A DNA stretch of 15,496 bases from Bacteroidota bacterium (GCA_023453125.1 JAEXUB010000155.1:1-15496); one strand, 5' to 3'. Positions 1-7,834 are shown, numbered from the stretch's first letter. Translations and numbers: made by a program. Notes: generated from the letters alone by a model not told the origin.

Positions 1-606
1 GAGCCGGGAGATCCGGGTACAAGATTCGGCGACGAAGCATTCTGGGATTATGTTGTTCTTGAAGGTTCTAAAGACGGAGTTACCTGGACACCATTGGAAG
101 ATGGTTACGACTGTCAGCTCAATTCAAGATGGCAGGCAATTTTCGGTACCGCAACCAATCCCGATTCCACCTATTTTGTACATCACCGTGTCAGTCTCCT
201 TAATAAATTTGCCGCGGGAGACCAGGTGGTATTGAGATTCCGCCTCTTTGCAGACGGCGCAGTTAACGGATGGGGCTGGACTGTTGATAATCTTTCAATT
301 CAGGCTGCTCCTGTTGGAACAGAAAAAGAAGGTGCACTGCCTACACAGTTTGCTCTTATGCAGAATTATCCAAACCCGTTTAACCCGACTACAAATATTA
401 AATTCCAGCTTCCGCAGTCGGAACATGTTAAACTGGAAATCTTCGATTCAATCGGAAGGCTTATTGAGACAATAGTCGATTCCCGTCTTGAAGCAGGATA
501 TTACAGCTATAAATGGTCTGCAAGAGGAGTATCGAGCGGTGTTTATGTTTACAGAATTACCGCCGGCTCTTTTGTAGATTCGAAGAAATTAAATCTTCTA
601 AAATAA
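1..606 (+). CDS. C-terminal part of a secreted protein with type IX secretion sorting domain (5' partial)
   Basis: The frame is open from the first base of the window, so the true start lies upstream; 201 residues are visible. Residues about 1-105 (FWDYVVLEGSKDG, then FRLFADGAVNGWGWTVDNLSI) resemble the jelly-roll modules found near the end of secreted peptidases such as immune-inhibitor-A-like proteins. From about residue 115 the sequence is a classic type IX secretion C-terminal sorting domain: NYPNPFNPTT at residue 122, a beta-rich middle with RLIETIVD, and a GVYVYRI block before the terminal KKLNLLK. Such tails direct export across the outer membrane and are removed or anchored there. The catalytic or binding part of the protein is missing, so its substrate cannot be named. 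Secretion is well supported; the peptidase link is only a guess from the jelly-roll module. Confidence 0.88.
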   Translation, partial: EPGDPGTRFGDEAFWDYVVLEGSKDGVTWTPLEDGYDCQLNSRWQAIFGTATNPDSTYFVHHRVSLLNKFAAGDQVVLRFRLFADGAVNGWGWTVDNLSIQAAPVGTEKEGALPTQFALMQNYPNPFNPTTNIKFQLPQSEHVKLEIFDSIGRLIETIVDSRLEAGYYSYKWSARGVSSGVYVYRITAGSFVDSKKLNLLK

Positions 607-627
607 TCTTATCATATTAACCTCCTT

Positions 628-663
628 AGCCCCGGAATATATTCTTTTCCGGGGCTTTTTTTT
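628..663 (+). terminator. Intrinsic terminator after the type IX-sorted protein gene
   Basis: A perfect 10-bp stem (AGCCCCGGAA at 628-637 paired with TTCCGGGGCT at 647-656) encloses a 9-base loop and runs straight into eight T residues (656-663). It lies 22 bases after the stop codon at 604-606, so it ends that transcript and separates it from the next gene. Confidence 0.92.
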
Positions 664-721
664 AGCTGAAATTGGGAATTAAAATTGTTAAGTTGAATAA
701 AAATTATTCCGATGGGGAAGT

Positions 722-1132
722 ATGAAGAAAGTCTTGTCTTGTATTTTTATAGCTGCTGCAGGAATTTTATGCAGCTTTTGTGCTTCATCGGAGCCGGGGG
801 CAAGGAGCCAAACAAGCTATAAGGAGATAGCGGCCTTAAAACTTGGGAATAAAATAGAATATCTGTTTAATGAATCGGGTACTTATGTAATTGCACTAAA
901 GAGGGAGGAGGAAACGGCTCAGAATCCTTTCCCATTTACACGATTTATAATTTTCAAAACCGGAGAGAGCAAAATAATTTTTGAAGAGCGGTTAATGATT
1001 TCCGGGATCAGATGGATAAGCGAAACCGAAGCAGAGGCAATTACTCATTCCGGCATTGTGTCTTCTGACGCACCGGATAGAAAAAGCGGATATATTTTTG
1101 ATGCTGCAGCGGTCAGAAAGAGAGAATTGTAA
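722..1132 (+). CDS. Small exported protein, function unknown (putative lipoprotein)
   Basis: A 136-residue protein that I do not recognise. Residues 1-20 have the form of an export signal: MKK, then a hydrophobic stretch ending near a cluster of cysteines (LCSFCASS). Either Cys could be a lipidation site, but neither gives a textbook lipobox, so lipoprotein status is uncertain. The mature part is short and mixed alpha/beta by composition (NKIEYLFNESGTYVIALKREEE, then FIIFKTGESKIIFEERL), with no catalytic motif visible. GGGGAAG just before the ATG is a modest ribosome binding site. The gene stands alone between the terminator at 628-663 and a possible hairpin at 1153-1172, so it is probably a single-gene transcript. 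The calls of real gene and exported product are fairly safe; no role can be assigned. Confidence 0.72.
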   Translation: MKKVLSCIFIAAAGILCSFCASSEPGARSQTSYKEIAALKLGNKIEYLFNESGTYVIALKREEETAQNPFPFTRFIIFKTGESKIIFEERLMISGIRWISETEAEAITHSGIVSSDAPDRKSGYIFDAAAVRKREL

Positions 1133-1152
1133 TATAGGGGGTGCATAAACCC

Positions 1153-1182
1153 TTAAAAGAAGCCTCTTTTAACCCTTTTTTT
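1153..1182 (+). terminator. Possible weak terminator after the small exported protein gene
   Basis: TTAAAAGA (1153-1160) and TCTTTTAA (1165-1172) form an 8-bp perfect stem with an AGCC loop, followed by CCC and seven T residues (1176-1182). The stem is AT-rich, so termination would be weak; the position, 20 bases after the stop codon, supports the call. Confidence 0.5.
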
Positions 1183-1234
1183 GTTTTCTCTTATATTTTT
1201 TTGATATTTCCCCCCTGATAATTGAAAGAATGAA

Positions 1235-2455
1235 ATGAAAGAGTTAAAAAAACCGGAACTGCTCGCGCCGGCGGGCAATATTACAATGCTTAGAACCGCA
1301 ATTAAGAGCGGCGCCGACGCCGTCTATTTCGGGCTGGATAAATTAAATTTACGCGCATTGGCAAGAAACTTTAATCTTGATAACCTGAAAGAGGTGGTAG
1401 ATGAATGCCACGAATCGGGAGTACACGCGCACCTTACCGTAAACTCAATAGTATTTGAAGATGAACTGAAGGATATAGATGAAGTATTGAAGGGGGCCAA
1501 AGATGCCGGTATTGATATGATTATCTGCTGGGATACGGCAGTGATTCAGAAATGCCGCGAATATGAACTTCCATTCTGCATCAGCACGCAGGCTTCGGTA
1601 TCAAATTCATCCGCTGCTCTGTTTTACAAGAGCATGGGGGCTAAGAGAATTGTTCTTGCGCGCGAATGTTCCCTTGAGATGATAAAAGAAATTAAGTCGA
1701 AAACGGGAATGGAAATTGAAACTTTTGTTCACGGTGCAATGTGCATTGCCGTAAGCGGCCGCTGTTTTATGAGCCATCATCTTTTCGGAAGAAGCGCAAA
1801 CAAGGGGGAATGCCTTCAGCCCTGCCGGAGAGAATATACCATACACGACAATGAAGAGGAAAACAAATCAATGATTCTGGGGAGCGACTATCTGCTTTCT
1901 CCAAAAGACCTTTGCATGATTGAGTTTATTGACGAATTGATTGAAGCAGGCATCGATTCATTTAAAGTTGAAGGAAGAAAAAGAAGTCCCGAATATATTT
2001 ATAAGGTAATCTCCTCATACCGGGAGGCAATTGATTTATATTATGAAGGCAGACTTACTCCCGAAAAGAAAACAGAATATCTGCACGAACTGGATAAAGT
2101 ATATAACAGGGGGTTCTCCGCCGGATTTTATTTTGACGTACCCGGAGCCTCGGAATATGCCGAAATATACGGAAGCCGCGCTTCTACCGAAAAAGTTTTC
2201 ATTGGCAGAGTGCTTAATTATTATAAGAAAAGTAAAGTTGCATTTGTAAAACTTGAAGCCGGTGAGCTTAAAGAAGGGGATACTATTTATATTATGGGGG
2301 AAACAACCGGAGTTGTTGAGGTTAAACTCGGCGCATTCTTTAATGAAGAACATCCGGCTTCAACCGCAAAGCAGGGGGATAAAATTACATTTAACTGCGA
2401 AGATTTAGTAAGGGAAAGGGATCACGTATATAAAGTGGTTCCTAAGAAGAGGTAG
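1235..2455 (+). CDS. Peptidase-U32-family protein, probable tRNA 5-hydroxyuridine synthase (TrhP/YrrO type)
   Basis: A 406-residue member of the U32 family. The family signature is clear: ETFVHGAMC at 162-170 followed by GRCFMS, with a second cysteine pair in ECLQPC. The four cysteines 170, 177, 193 and 197 match the iron-sulfur ligands described for TrhP and RlhA. The N-terminus is a TIM-barrel-like start (PELLAPAGN, then SGADAVYFGL), and the last 90 residues form a small beta-rich domain (FIGRVLNYYKKSKVAFVKL). Members of this length (Escherichia coli TrhP, Bacillus YrrO) use prephenate to hydroxylate U34 of certain tRNAs; RlhA, which acts on 23S rRNA, is much longer. Despite the family name no proteolysis is implied. 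The ATG at 1235 puts the conserved LLAPAGN near the N-terminus, as expected. It converges on the STAS gene, with three bases between the stop codons. Confidence 0.87.
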   Translation: MKELKKPELLAPAGNITMLRTAIKSGADAVYFGLDKLNLRALARNFNLDNLKEVVDECHESGVHAHLTVNSIVFEDELKDIDEVLKGAKDAGIDMIICWDTAVIQKCREYELPFCISTQASVSNSSAALFYKSMGAKRIVLARECSLEMIKEIKSKTGMEIETFVHGAMCIAVSGRCFMSHHLFGRSANKGECLQPCRREYTIHDNEEENKSMILGSDYLLSPKDLCMIEFIDELIEAGIDSFKVEGRKRSPEYIYKVISSYREAIDLYYEGRLTPEKKTEYLHELDKVYNRGFSAGFYFDVPGASEYAEIYGSRASTEKVFIGRVLNYYKKSKVAFVKLEAGELKEGDTIYIMGETTGVVEVKLGAFFNEEHPASTAKQGDKITFNCEDLVRERDHVYKVVPKKR

Positions 2456-2458
2456 CCG

Positions 2459-2806
2459 TTACTCTGCCGGATTATAACTGTTTATAGCCAGCCCCAGATC
2501 GTCGTATATCTTAAATACCTTATCCATTCTTGTAAGCATAAAAATAAGAGAGGGAACATCCTTGTTATAAACAAGGCGAAGGTCTCCCCCCATAGGGGTG
2601 ATTTTCTTAAGGACCGATACAATAGCGCCGAGAAATGTAGAGTCTATATATTCGCAGGAAGCGAGGTCGACAACAAATTTTCTTGAACCTTCCTCAATAA
2701 GGACATTGAGGAAATCTTTAAAATCGACAGCCTTGGTAAGAGTTGCCCGGGTAATGAATACGTGAACAATGCAGATATCGAGTATTTTTTCTGATTTAAA
2801 TTCCAT
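2459..2806 (-). CDS. Stand-alone STAS-domain protein (anti-sigma factor antagonist-like)
   Basis: 115 residues, the size of SpoIIAA/RsbV-type single-domain STAS proteins. The fold signature is visible: a first strand (LDICIVHVF), a helix (DFKDFLNVLIEEGSRKFVVDL) and the phosphorylation loop CEYIDSTFLG. Ser56 of the DST motif lines up with the serine phosphorylated in RsbV and SpoIIAA, and Thr57 follows it. The usual DS(S/T)GLG is changed to DSTFLG: a bulky Phe replaces the conserved Gly after the phosphosite. In the family, the unphosphorylated form binds an anti-sigma kinase and so frees a sigma factor or another partner. No RsbW-like kinase, PP2C phosphatase or sigma factor gene is in this window, so the partner is unknown. 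It is transcribed leftward, 71 bases after the half-size TauE/SafE gene, possibly from the same transcript. Confidence 0.82.
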   Translation of the reverse strand: MEFKSEKILDICIVHVFITRATLTKAVDFKDFLNVLIEEGSRKFVVDLASCEYIDSTFLGAIVSVLKKITPMGGDLRLVYNKDVPSLIFMLTRMDKVFKIYDDLGLAINSYNPAE

Positions 2807-2877
2807 TAAAAGCCGCTAAAATATATGCCTAAATATACAAAATAAGTCGATTAGAAAAATGCTAAAAATTGTCAATT

Positions 2878-3240
2878 TTACTTGCCGAAGAAAAGTTTCG
2901 CAGAATAAAAGAGGAGAAAAACGGCAAAAATCTTCTTTACTAAGGTTTCCGGGATATTTACCACAAATTTAGAGGATAAATAGCTCCCGAGAACGAAAGT
3001 TATGCTCATTATAAGGACTGCTTTCAGGTCTACAAATCCCGCCTTATAATAATTTAATACGGCAAGAATTCCAAGAGGGGGGAGCAGGAGTCCTAATGAA
3101 GTACCCTGAGCCGCCTGCTGTGAAAATCCCAAAAATGCAACGAGAAGAGGAACAATTATAATACCTCCCCCTATTCCAAGCATTCCGCTCATTAATCCTG
3201 CGGCCAGGCCTATTAAAAGCAATGTTACAATCTGCTGCAT
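2878..3240 (-). CDS. Half-size TauE/SafE (sulfite exporter) family membrane protein
   Basis: 120 residues with about four membrane segments (near 3-25, 45-65, 70-90 and 98-118). The motif GLMSGMLGIGGGIIIVPLL at 15-33 is the glycine-rich first-repeat signature of TauE/SafE (former DUF81) transporters. Full family members are about 250 residues with two such repeats; this one covers only one repeat and ends cleanly with KLFFGK and a stop codon, not in a frameshifted remnant. Single-repeat members would have to pair as dimers to make a full transporter (inference). Substrates in the family include sulfite, sulfoacetate and other organosulfur anions, and none can be assigned here. It lies 81 bases after the ammonia-lyase gene on the same strand and may be read with it or from its own promoter. 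Confidence 0.85.
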   Translation of the reverse strand: MQQIVTLLLIGLAAGLMSGMLGIGGGIIIVPLLVAFLGFSQQAAQGTSLGLLLPPLGILAVLNYYKAGFVDLKAVLIMSITFVLGSYLSSKFVVNIPETLVKKIFAVFLLFYSAKLFFGK

Positions 3241-3321
3241 TGTAGTCTCACATTTATTTAACTTATTGCGAAATATAAATCATTGACCCGTATTGAAAAA
3301 ATGTTCGGGGAGAGAAAAAAA

Positions 3322-4503
3322 TTAATTATTGCTTAACAAAATGCGGTTATATGAATCGGGATCTGTATTCCCTTCGGTGGAAAAGATTAATACCTTAGAG
3401 TCTTCATTCAAAGAAAGCTTAGCCGCTTCTTCCGGAAAGCCATTCCGTAGAGAAGAAATAAGTCCCGCTGTAACCGCCCCCGATTCTCCCGAAATAATTT
3501 TCTCATCCCCCGAACTGCCGCTGCCGAGCAGCCTCATTCCTTTTATGGTAAATTCATCAGTACATTTAATAAAGAAGTCTGAGTATTCCTTAAATATTTC
3601 CCACGAATGGCGGCAGGGCGTTCCGCACGCAAGCCCCGCCATTATAGTATGCATTTCATTTGTAAGAGAAGATAGCTTGTTCTGCCGTGCCGATTCAAAT
3701 ACACAGGCCGCATCCGGAGGTTCAACTGTAGAAAAAATTATTTTATTTTCGCCGAAACGGTTAACCAGATATGCGAGAGCGGCTGCGGGAAATGCGCCTA
3801 CACCGCATTGAATCAATACGTGTGTAGGTATATCATCTATCTGTAAGGCAAAGATTTCTTGCATAATTGTAAGGTATCCGCGCATTATATTAAGTGGAAT
3901 TGACTCATATCCCTCCCGGGCGCTGTCCTGCACCAGAATCCATCCGTTCTTTGCTGCGTATTCGGATGCGAGGTTAACGGCATCGTCGTAGCTTCCTTCA
4001 ATAATAAATGCATTGGCACCGTGGCTCTTAATATTATTCAGGCGGTTAACTGAAGAGCCTTTGGGCATATAGATTTCGGCTTTACATCCAAGCTGTCGGG
4101 CTGTCCACGCTACTCCGCGTCCGTGATTCCCGTCCGTTGCCGAAACAAGCGTGACGTCCTTAACCAGTTCTCTTATCTTTTCATTTTTTAATAAAGAGTA
4201 GGTCAGAGGTTCATCAATTGAGTAAAGTTCTTTCAGATGAGCGGCTACTGCATAGGAAGCGCCGAGTACTTTAAAAGCGTTTAGCGAAAATCTCTTTGAC
4301 TCGTCTTTAATCCAAATTTTTTTTACTCCGGCTGTCTTTGCCAGGTTTTTCATATTGTACAGAGGTGTTGGAGCATAGCCGGGAAAACTTTTGTGGAAAG
4401 AATGAATTTCCTCCGCCCCATTAATAGAGAAGCGCTCTAAAAGCGCTCCTTTTTTTGTAGAATTCCTGTTTGGATTCCCGATTATTTCAACTGCATTATA
4501 CAT
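3322..4503 (-). CDS. dpaL: Diaminopropionate ammonia-lyase
   Basis: A 393-residue fold-type II PLP enzyme. The N-terminal block FHKSFPGYAPTPLYNMKNLA and the lysine motif KDESKRFSLNAFKVLG closely match E. coli/Salmonella YgeX. Lys78 is the expected Schiff-base lysine, and Asp124 in SATDGNHGRG matches the aspartate that acts as the second base on the D-isomer. A glycine-rich phosphate loop (QCGVGAFPAAAL) and the C-terminal GSGSSGDEKIISGESGA block are also present. The enzyme converts both D- and L-2,3-diaminopropionate to pyruvate and two ammonia in the cytoplasm. Its ATG lies one base after the permease stop codon (TAATATG), with no obvious ribosome binding site of its own, so translation is probably coupled to the permease. 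Threonine deaminase or cysteate lyase are more distant alternatives, disfavoured by the YgeX-type N-terminus. Confidence 0.9.
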   Translation of the reverse strand: MYNAVEIIGNPNRNSTKKGALLERFSINGAEEIHSFHKSFPGYAPTPLYNMKNLAKTAGVKKIWIKDESKRFSLNAFKVLGASYAVAAHLKELYSIDEPLTYSLLKNEKIRELVKDVTLVSATDGNHGRGVAWTARQLGCKAEIYMPKGSSVNRLNNIKSHGANAFIIEGSYDDAVNLASEYAAKNGWILVQDSAREGYESIPLNIMRGYLTIMQEIFALQIDDIPTHVLIQCGVGAFPAAALAYLVNRFGENKIIFSTVEPPDAACVFESARQNKLSSLTNEMHTIMAGLACGTPCRHSWEIFKEYSDFFIKCTDEFTIKGMRLLGSGSSGDEKIISGESGAVTAGLISSLRNGFPEEAAKLSLNEDSKVLIFSTEGNTDPDSYNRILLSNN

Positions 4504-4504
4504 A

Positions 4505-5929
4505 TTATGTATGCTGACCGAATTCCTTATCCTTTATTTTCCAGTAAACATAGAAAGGCACGCCAATAAGAATAAGAATTAATCCCATCATGGCATTCTC
4601 GGTATCGGAGATAACGGTATTAAAAAGGAAGAAGACGGAGAATATTACAAAGAGAGCGGGGAGAACGGGATAGCCCCATACTTTATATGGCCTGAAAGTA
4701 TCAGGCATTTTTTTACGCAGCACAAATACTCCAGCGGCTCCCAATGCATAAAAGAGCCAGGCGGCAAAAATTACATAATCGGAAATAGTATCGAATGAGC
4801 CGGTCATAACAAGCAGGCAGGACCAGATTCCCTGTACAACCAGTGAAGTATGGGGAGTGCCGTACTTTGGATGAATTTTGCCAAGTCCCTTAAAAAACAT
4901 ATGGTCCCGCGCCATTGCAAACTGAACGCGCGCTGTTGAGAGAATGCTTCCATTGAGAGCGCCGAATGTTGATATTATAACGGCAATAGAAATTATCACA
5001 CCGCCGCTTGAGCCGAAAATCTTTTCAACCGCGGTTGCTGCCACAAGGGGGGATTTGGCAATTTCATCTATAGGAAGCACATACAAATAAGCTATATTTA
5101 TTAATACATAAACCATCATTGTAATAAACGTGCCGTAAAGGAGGGCCTTGGGAACATTTCTCTGCGGGTTCTTTATTTCCCCCGAGACGAATGTAACGTT
5201 GTTCCATCCGTCGTATGCCCAGAATGCCCCTGCCAGAGCCAGTCCGATAAGGCTGAAGAAATTAGCCTGAACGTGGGGAGGAACCGAAAAATTGTGATAA
5301 ACATTATCCATGCTTCCGTGTCCGAACATAAAAAGCAGGGTGGAAAGTGCGACAATGGAAATAATTTTAACGTAGGTAACAATTGTCTGAACAATACCGC
5401 CGAAGAAAACGCCGAGGTAATTAACCCAGGTTAAGAGGAGAGTAACAATAATGGCAACGGCTTTTGTACCGAAATCGAGAAATGGATGAATATCCCCTAC
5501 GAGAGGAATATAAACCGCAAGGTCCTGCCAGCTCTGAGGCAGCTGTGGATACTTAATAAAATAGCCCAGGTATTCGGCGAATACATAAGCAATTGCAGCC
5601 TGGCTTCCGGTCTGAATTACAGAGAAGACAGACCAGCCGTACAGGTAAGCGGTAAAATTGCCGTACATTTTTCTGAAGTAGATAAACTGTCCGCCGGTGG
5701 CGTCAATCATACCGGCCACTTCGGCATTAACCAGTGCGCCTACAAAGGTAATCAGACCCGCGGCAACCCATACGAGAATTAGGATTTCCGGATTGCCCAG
5801 CTGTTCTGCCATTACGGAAGGTTTTCGGAATATGCCTGAGCCGATCATCGATCCGGCTACAATCATTATTGCCGCAGTAAGGCTTAAACTGCGCACCAGT
5901 TCTGTTTTAGTCCCTTTGGGTTCTGTCAT
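4505..5929 (-). CDS. APC-superfamily amino acid permease
   Basis: 474 residues with about twelve hydrophobic segments. The first, AAIMIVAGSMIGSGIF, carries the GSGIF substrate-binding loop of APC/LAT-type amino acid transporters; AFWAYDGWNNVTFVSGEI in segment 6 and STARVQFAMARDHMF in the segment 8 region are also typical of L-type/SteT-like members. The permease sits in the cytoplasmic membrane and exchanges or co-transports amino acids. It is the first gene of a leftward unit, with dpaL one base downstream, which suggests it brings in 2,3-diaminopropionate or a related amino acid (inference from neighbourhood, not from sequence). The ATG at 5929 is preceded by a short GGAAAT stretch that overlaps palindromic DNA at 5935-5951. 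No truncation or frameshift is seen. Confidence 0.9.
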   Translation of the reverse strand: MTEPKGTKTELVRSLSLTAAIMIVAGSMIGSGIFRKPSVMAEQLGNPEILILVWVAAGLITFVGALVNAEVAGMIDATGGQFIYFRKMYGNFTAYLYGWSVFSVIQTGSQAAIAYVFAEYLGYFIKYPQLPQSWQDLAVYIPLVGDIHPFLDFGTKAVAIIVTLLLTWVNYLGVFFGGIVQTIVTYVKIISIVALSTLLFMFGHGSMDNVYHNFSVPPHVQANFFSLIGLALAGAFWAYDGWNNVTFVSGEIKNPQRNVPKALLYGTFITMMVYVLINIAYLYVLPIDEIAKSPLVAATAVEKIFGSSGGVIISIAVIISTFGALNGSILSTARVQFAMARDHMFFKGLGKIHPKYGTPHTSLVVQGIWSCLLVMTGSFDTISDYVIFAAWLFYALGAAGVFVLRKKMPDTFRPYKVWGYPVLPALFVIFSVFFLFNTVISDTENAMMGLILILIGVPFYVYWKIKDKEFGQHT

Positions 5930-5934
5930 TCTGA

Positions 5935-5951
5935 TTTCCGGAAAATTTCCG
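5935..5951. promoter_or_regulatory. Overlapping palindromes just upstream of the permease start
   Basis: Two palindromes share bases: TTTCCGGAAA (5935-5944, perfect 10 bp) and CGGAAAATTTCCG (5939-5951, 6-bp arms around one base). They lie 5-22 bases before the permease ATG, covering its ribosome binding region. This could be an operator for a dimeric repressor or a small RNA hairpin limiting translation; the sequence does not decide between them. Confidence 0.4.
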
Positions 5952-5977
5952 CCTAAAATATGTATTTACAGAGAGAA

Positions 5978-6001
5978 TTCAAATGTTATTACAAATTTGA
6001 A
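5978..6001. promoter_or_regulatory. Inverted repeat in the divergent permease/ettA intergenic region
   Basis: TTCAAAT (5978-5984) and ATTTGAA (5995-6001) are perfect inverted 7-bp arms 10 bases apart, centred about 60 bases upstream of the permease start. The two half-sites are centred 17 bases apart. The 220-base gap 5930-6149 must hold the promoters of both divergent units, and this is its most symmetrical site apart from 5935-5951. An operator role is a guess. Confidence 0.33.
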
Positions 6002-6149
6002 GGAATTATTTTCAGTTCTGCTCTCCTGCCGGGCTGGGTATAGGATGTTAGTAAAGGGAATAAAGGTTGAGAGTTAATTTATTTTATTCTCCTTATTCAA
6101 GTTTAACTTCAAAATTCATATCTTTAATGAATTATTTAAGGGAATTATA

Positions 6150-7832
6150 ATGGCAGTAGAACCGAACAAGATAATTTATTCAATGATCGGCGTGAGCAAA
6201 TTTTATGATAAAAAGCCGATTATCAAAGACATATATTTATCCTACTTTTACGGCGCAAAAATAGGGGTGCTCGGACTTAACGGCTCGGGTAAAAGTACGC
6301 TTTTAAAGATTTTAGCCGGAGTAGACAAGGATTTTAACGGGGAAACGGCAGTATCCCCCGGATATACAATAGGCTATCTGGAGCAGGAGCCCCAGCTTGA
6401 CGATGATAAGACTGTTAAAGAGATTGTTGAAGAGGGGGTTCAGGAAATTGTTGACCTTCTTAAGGAATATGACGAGATAAACGCTAAGTTCGCAGAGCCG
6501 ATGAGTGACGATGAAATGACCAAGCTGATTGAGCGCCAGGGGGCGGTTCAGGACCTTATTGAAGCCAAGAACGCGTGGGACCTGGACAGCAGGCTCGATA
6601 TGGCTATGGACGCATTGAGATGTCCTCCCGGCGACCAGCAGATTAAATACCTATCCGGAGGGGAGAAGAGGCGCGTTGCTTTATGCCGTCTCTTATTAAA
6701 GGCTCCCGATATTCTTCTCCTTGACGAACCTACAAACCACCTTGACGCCGAAACGGTTGCCTGGCTTGAACAGCATCTTCAGAGATATGCAGGCACTGTA
6801 ATTGCGGTTACGCACGACAGATATTTTCTTGATAATGTAGCGGGATGGATTCTTGAACTCGATAAGGGAGAAGGGATTCCCTGGAAAGGAAATTACTCAT
6901 CCTGGCTTGAGCAGAAGCAGAACCGCCTTAAACAGGAAGAGAAGAGCGAAAGCCAGCGCCAGAAGACACTTGAAAGAGAACTTGAATGGATCAGGATGTC
7001 CCCCAAGGGAAGACACGCAAAATCAAAGGCCAGAATTACTTCTTACGAAAAACTTCTGAATGAGGAGAACGAAAAGAGGGGCAAGGATGTAGAAATTTAT
7101 ATTCCGCCGGGACCACGTTTGGGGAACGTTGTAATTGAAGCCGAAGGGCTTACCAAATCATTCGGCGACAGGATTATCTTTGAGGATATGAGCTTCAAGC
7201 TCCCTCCCGGAGGAATTGTAGGCGTAATCGGTCCGAACGGCGCCGGTAAAACAACCCTTTTCAAAATTATTGCAGGCGAAGAGAAACCGGACAGCGGTAC
7301 AATGAAAGTCGGAGATACGGTAAAGGTAACATATATAGACCAGATGCGTTCCAAACTCGATCCGAATAAATCTATTTGGGAAGTGATTTCGGAAGGGAAC
7401 GACCTCATTACAATGGGGAACAGGGAAATAAATTCCCGCGCTTATGTGGGACAGTTCAACTTTACCGGTTCAGACCAGCAGAAAAAAGTCGGCCTGTTAT
7501 CAGGCGGTGAAAGAAACAGAGTTAACCTTGCAATGATGCTTAAAGAGGGAGCAAACGTTCTGCTTCTTGACGAACCTACAAACGACCTTGATGTGAATAC
7601 AATGCGCGCGCTCGAAGAAGGACTTGAAAACTTTGCCGGATGCGCCGTAGTAATAAGCCACGACAGATGGTTCCTCGACAGGATTGCGACACACATTCTT
7701 GCATTCGAAGGGGAGAGCAAAGTCTACTGGTTTGAAGGAAACTTCTCGGAATATATTGAAAACAAGAAAGAAAGATTAGGCGTAGACGCGGATCAGCCGC
7801 ATAGAATTAAATACAGACACTTAACCAGATAA
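6150..7832 (+). CDS. ettA: Energy-dependent translational throttle protein EttA (ABC-F ATPase)
   Basis: 560 residues, against 555 for E. coli EttA, with two ABC ATPase domains and no membrane segment. Domain 1 has Walker A GLNGSGKST (42-50), signature LSGGE (168-172) and Walker B LLLDEPTNHLD with catalytic Glu193. The inter-domain linker (about 245-325) is charged and helical, with RMSPKGRHAKSKARI, the tRNA-interaction region typical of EttA. Domain 2 has Walker A GPNGAGKTT with Lys367, signature LSGGERNRV and LLLDEPTNDLD with Glu475. The C-terminus PHRIKYRHLTR is nearly the family consensus. EttA binds the ribosomal E site and gates the first peptide bond according to the ATP/ADP ratio. AAGGGA about eight bases before the ATG serves as ribosome binding site. 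A kinase gene begins two bases after its stop codon. Confidence 0.95.
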   Translation: MAVEPNKIIYSMIGVSKFYDKKPIIKDIYLSYFYGAKIGVLGLNGSGKSTLLKILAGVDKDFNGETAVSPGYTIGYLEQEPQLDDDKTVKEIVEEGVQEIVDLLKEYDEINAKFAEPMSDDEMTKLIERQGAVQDLIEAKNAWDLDSRLDMAMDALRCPPGDQQIKYLSGGEKRRVALCRLLLKAPDILLLDEPTNHLDAETVAWLEQHLQRYAGTVIAVTHDRYFLDNVAGWILELDKGEGIPWKGNYSSWLEQKQNRLKQEEKSESQRQKTLERELEWIRMSPKGRHAKSKARITSYEKLLNEENEKRGKDVEIYIPPGPRLGNVVIEAEGLTKSFGDRIIFEDMSFKLPPGGIVGVIGPNGAGKTTLFKIIAGEEKPDSGTMKVGDTVKVTYIDQMRSKLDPNKSIWEVISEGNDLITMGNREINSRAYVGQFNFTGSDQQKKVGLLSGGERNRVNLAMMLKEGANVLLLDEPTNDLDVNTMRALEEGLENFAGCAVVISHDRWFLDRIATHILAFEGESKVYWFEGNFSEYIENKKERLGVDADQPHRIKYRHLTR

Positions 7833-7834
7833 CA

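Noticed and set aside
1235..2455. Secreted collagenase or protease reading of the U32 protein
   Set aside because: Four conserved iron-sulfur cysteines and absence of a signal peptide fit the RNA hydroxylation members rather than a protease.
3329..3811. 160-residue rightward open frame opposite dpaL
   Set aside because: It is antisense to the conserved C-terminal half of the ammonia-lyase and serine/proline-rich without motifs.
5697..6077. 126-residue rightward open frame across the permease start and intergenic region
   Set aside because: Most of it is antisense to the permease N-terminus; no ribosome binding site or recognisable sequence.
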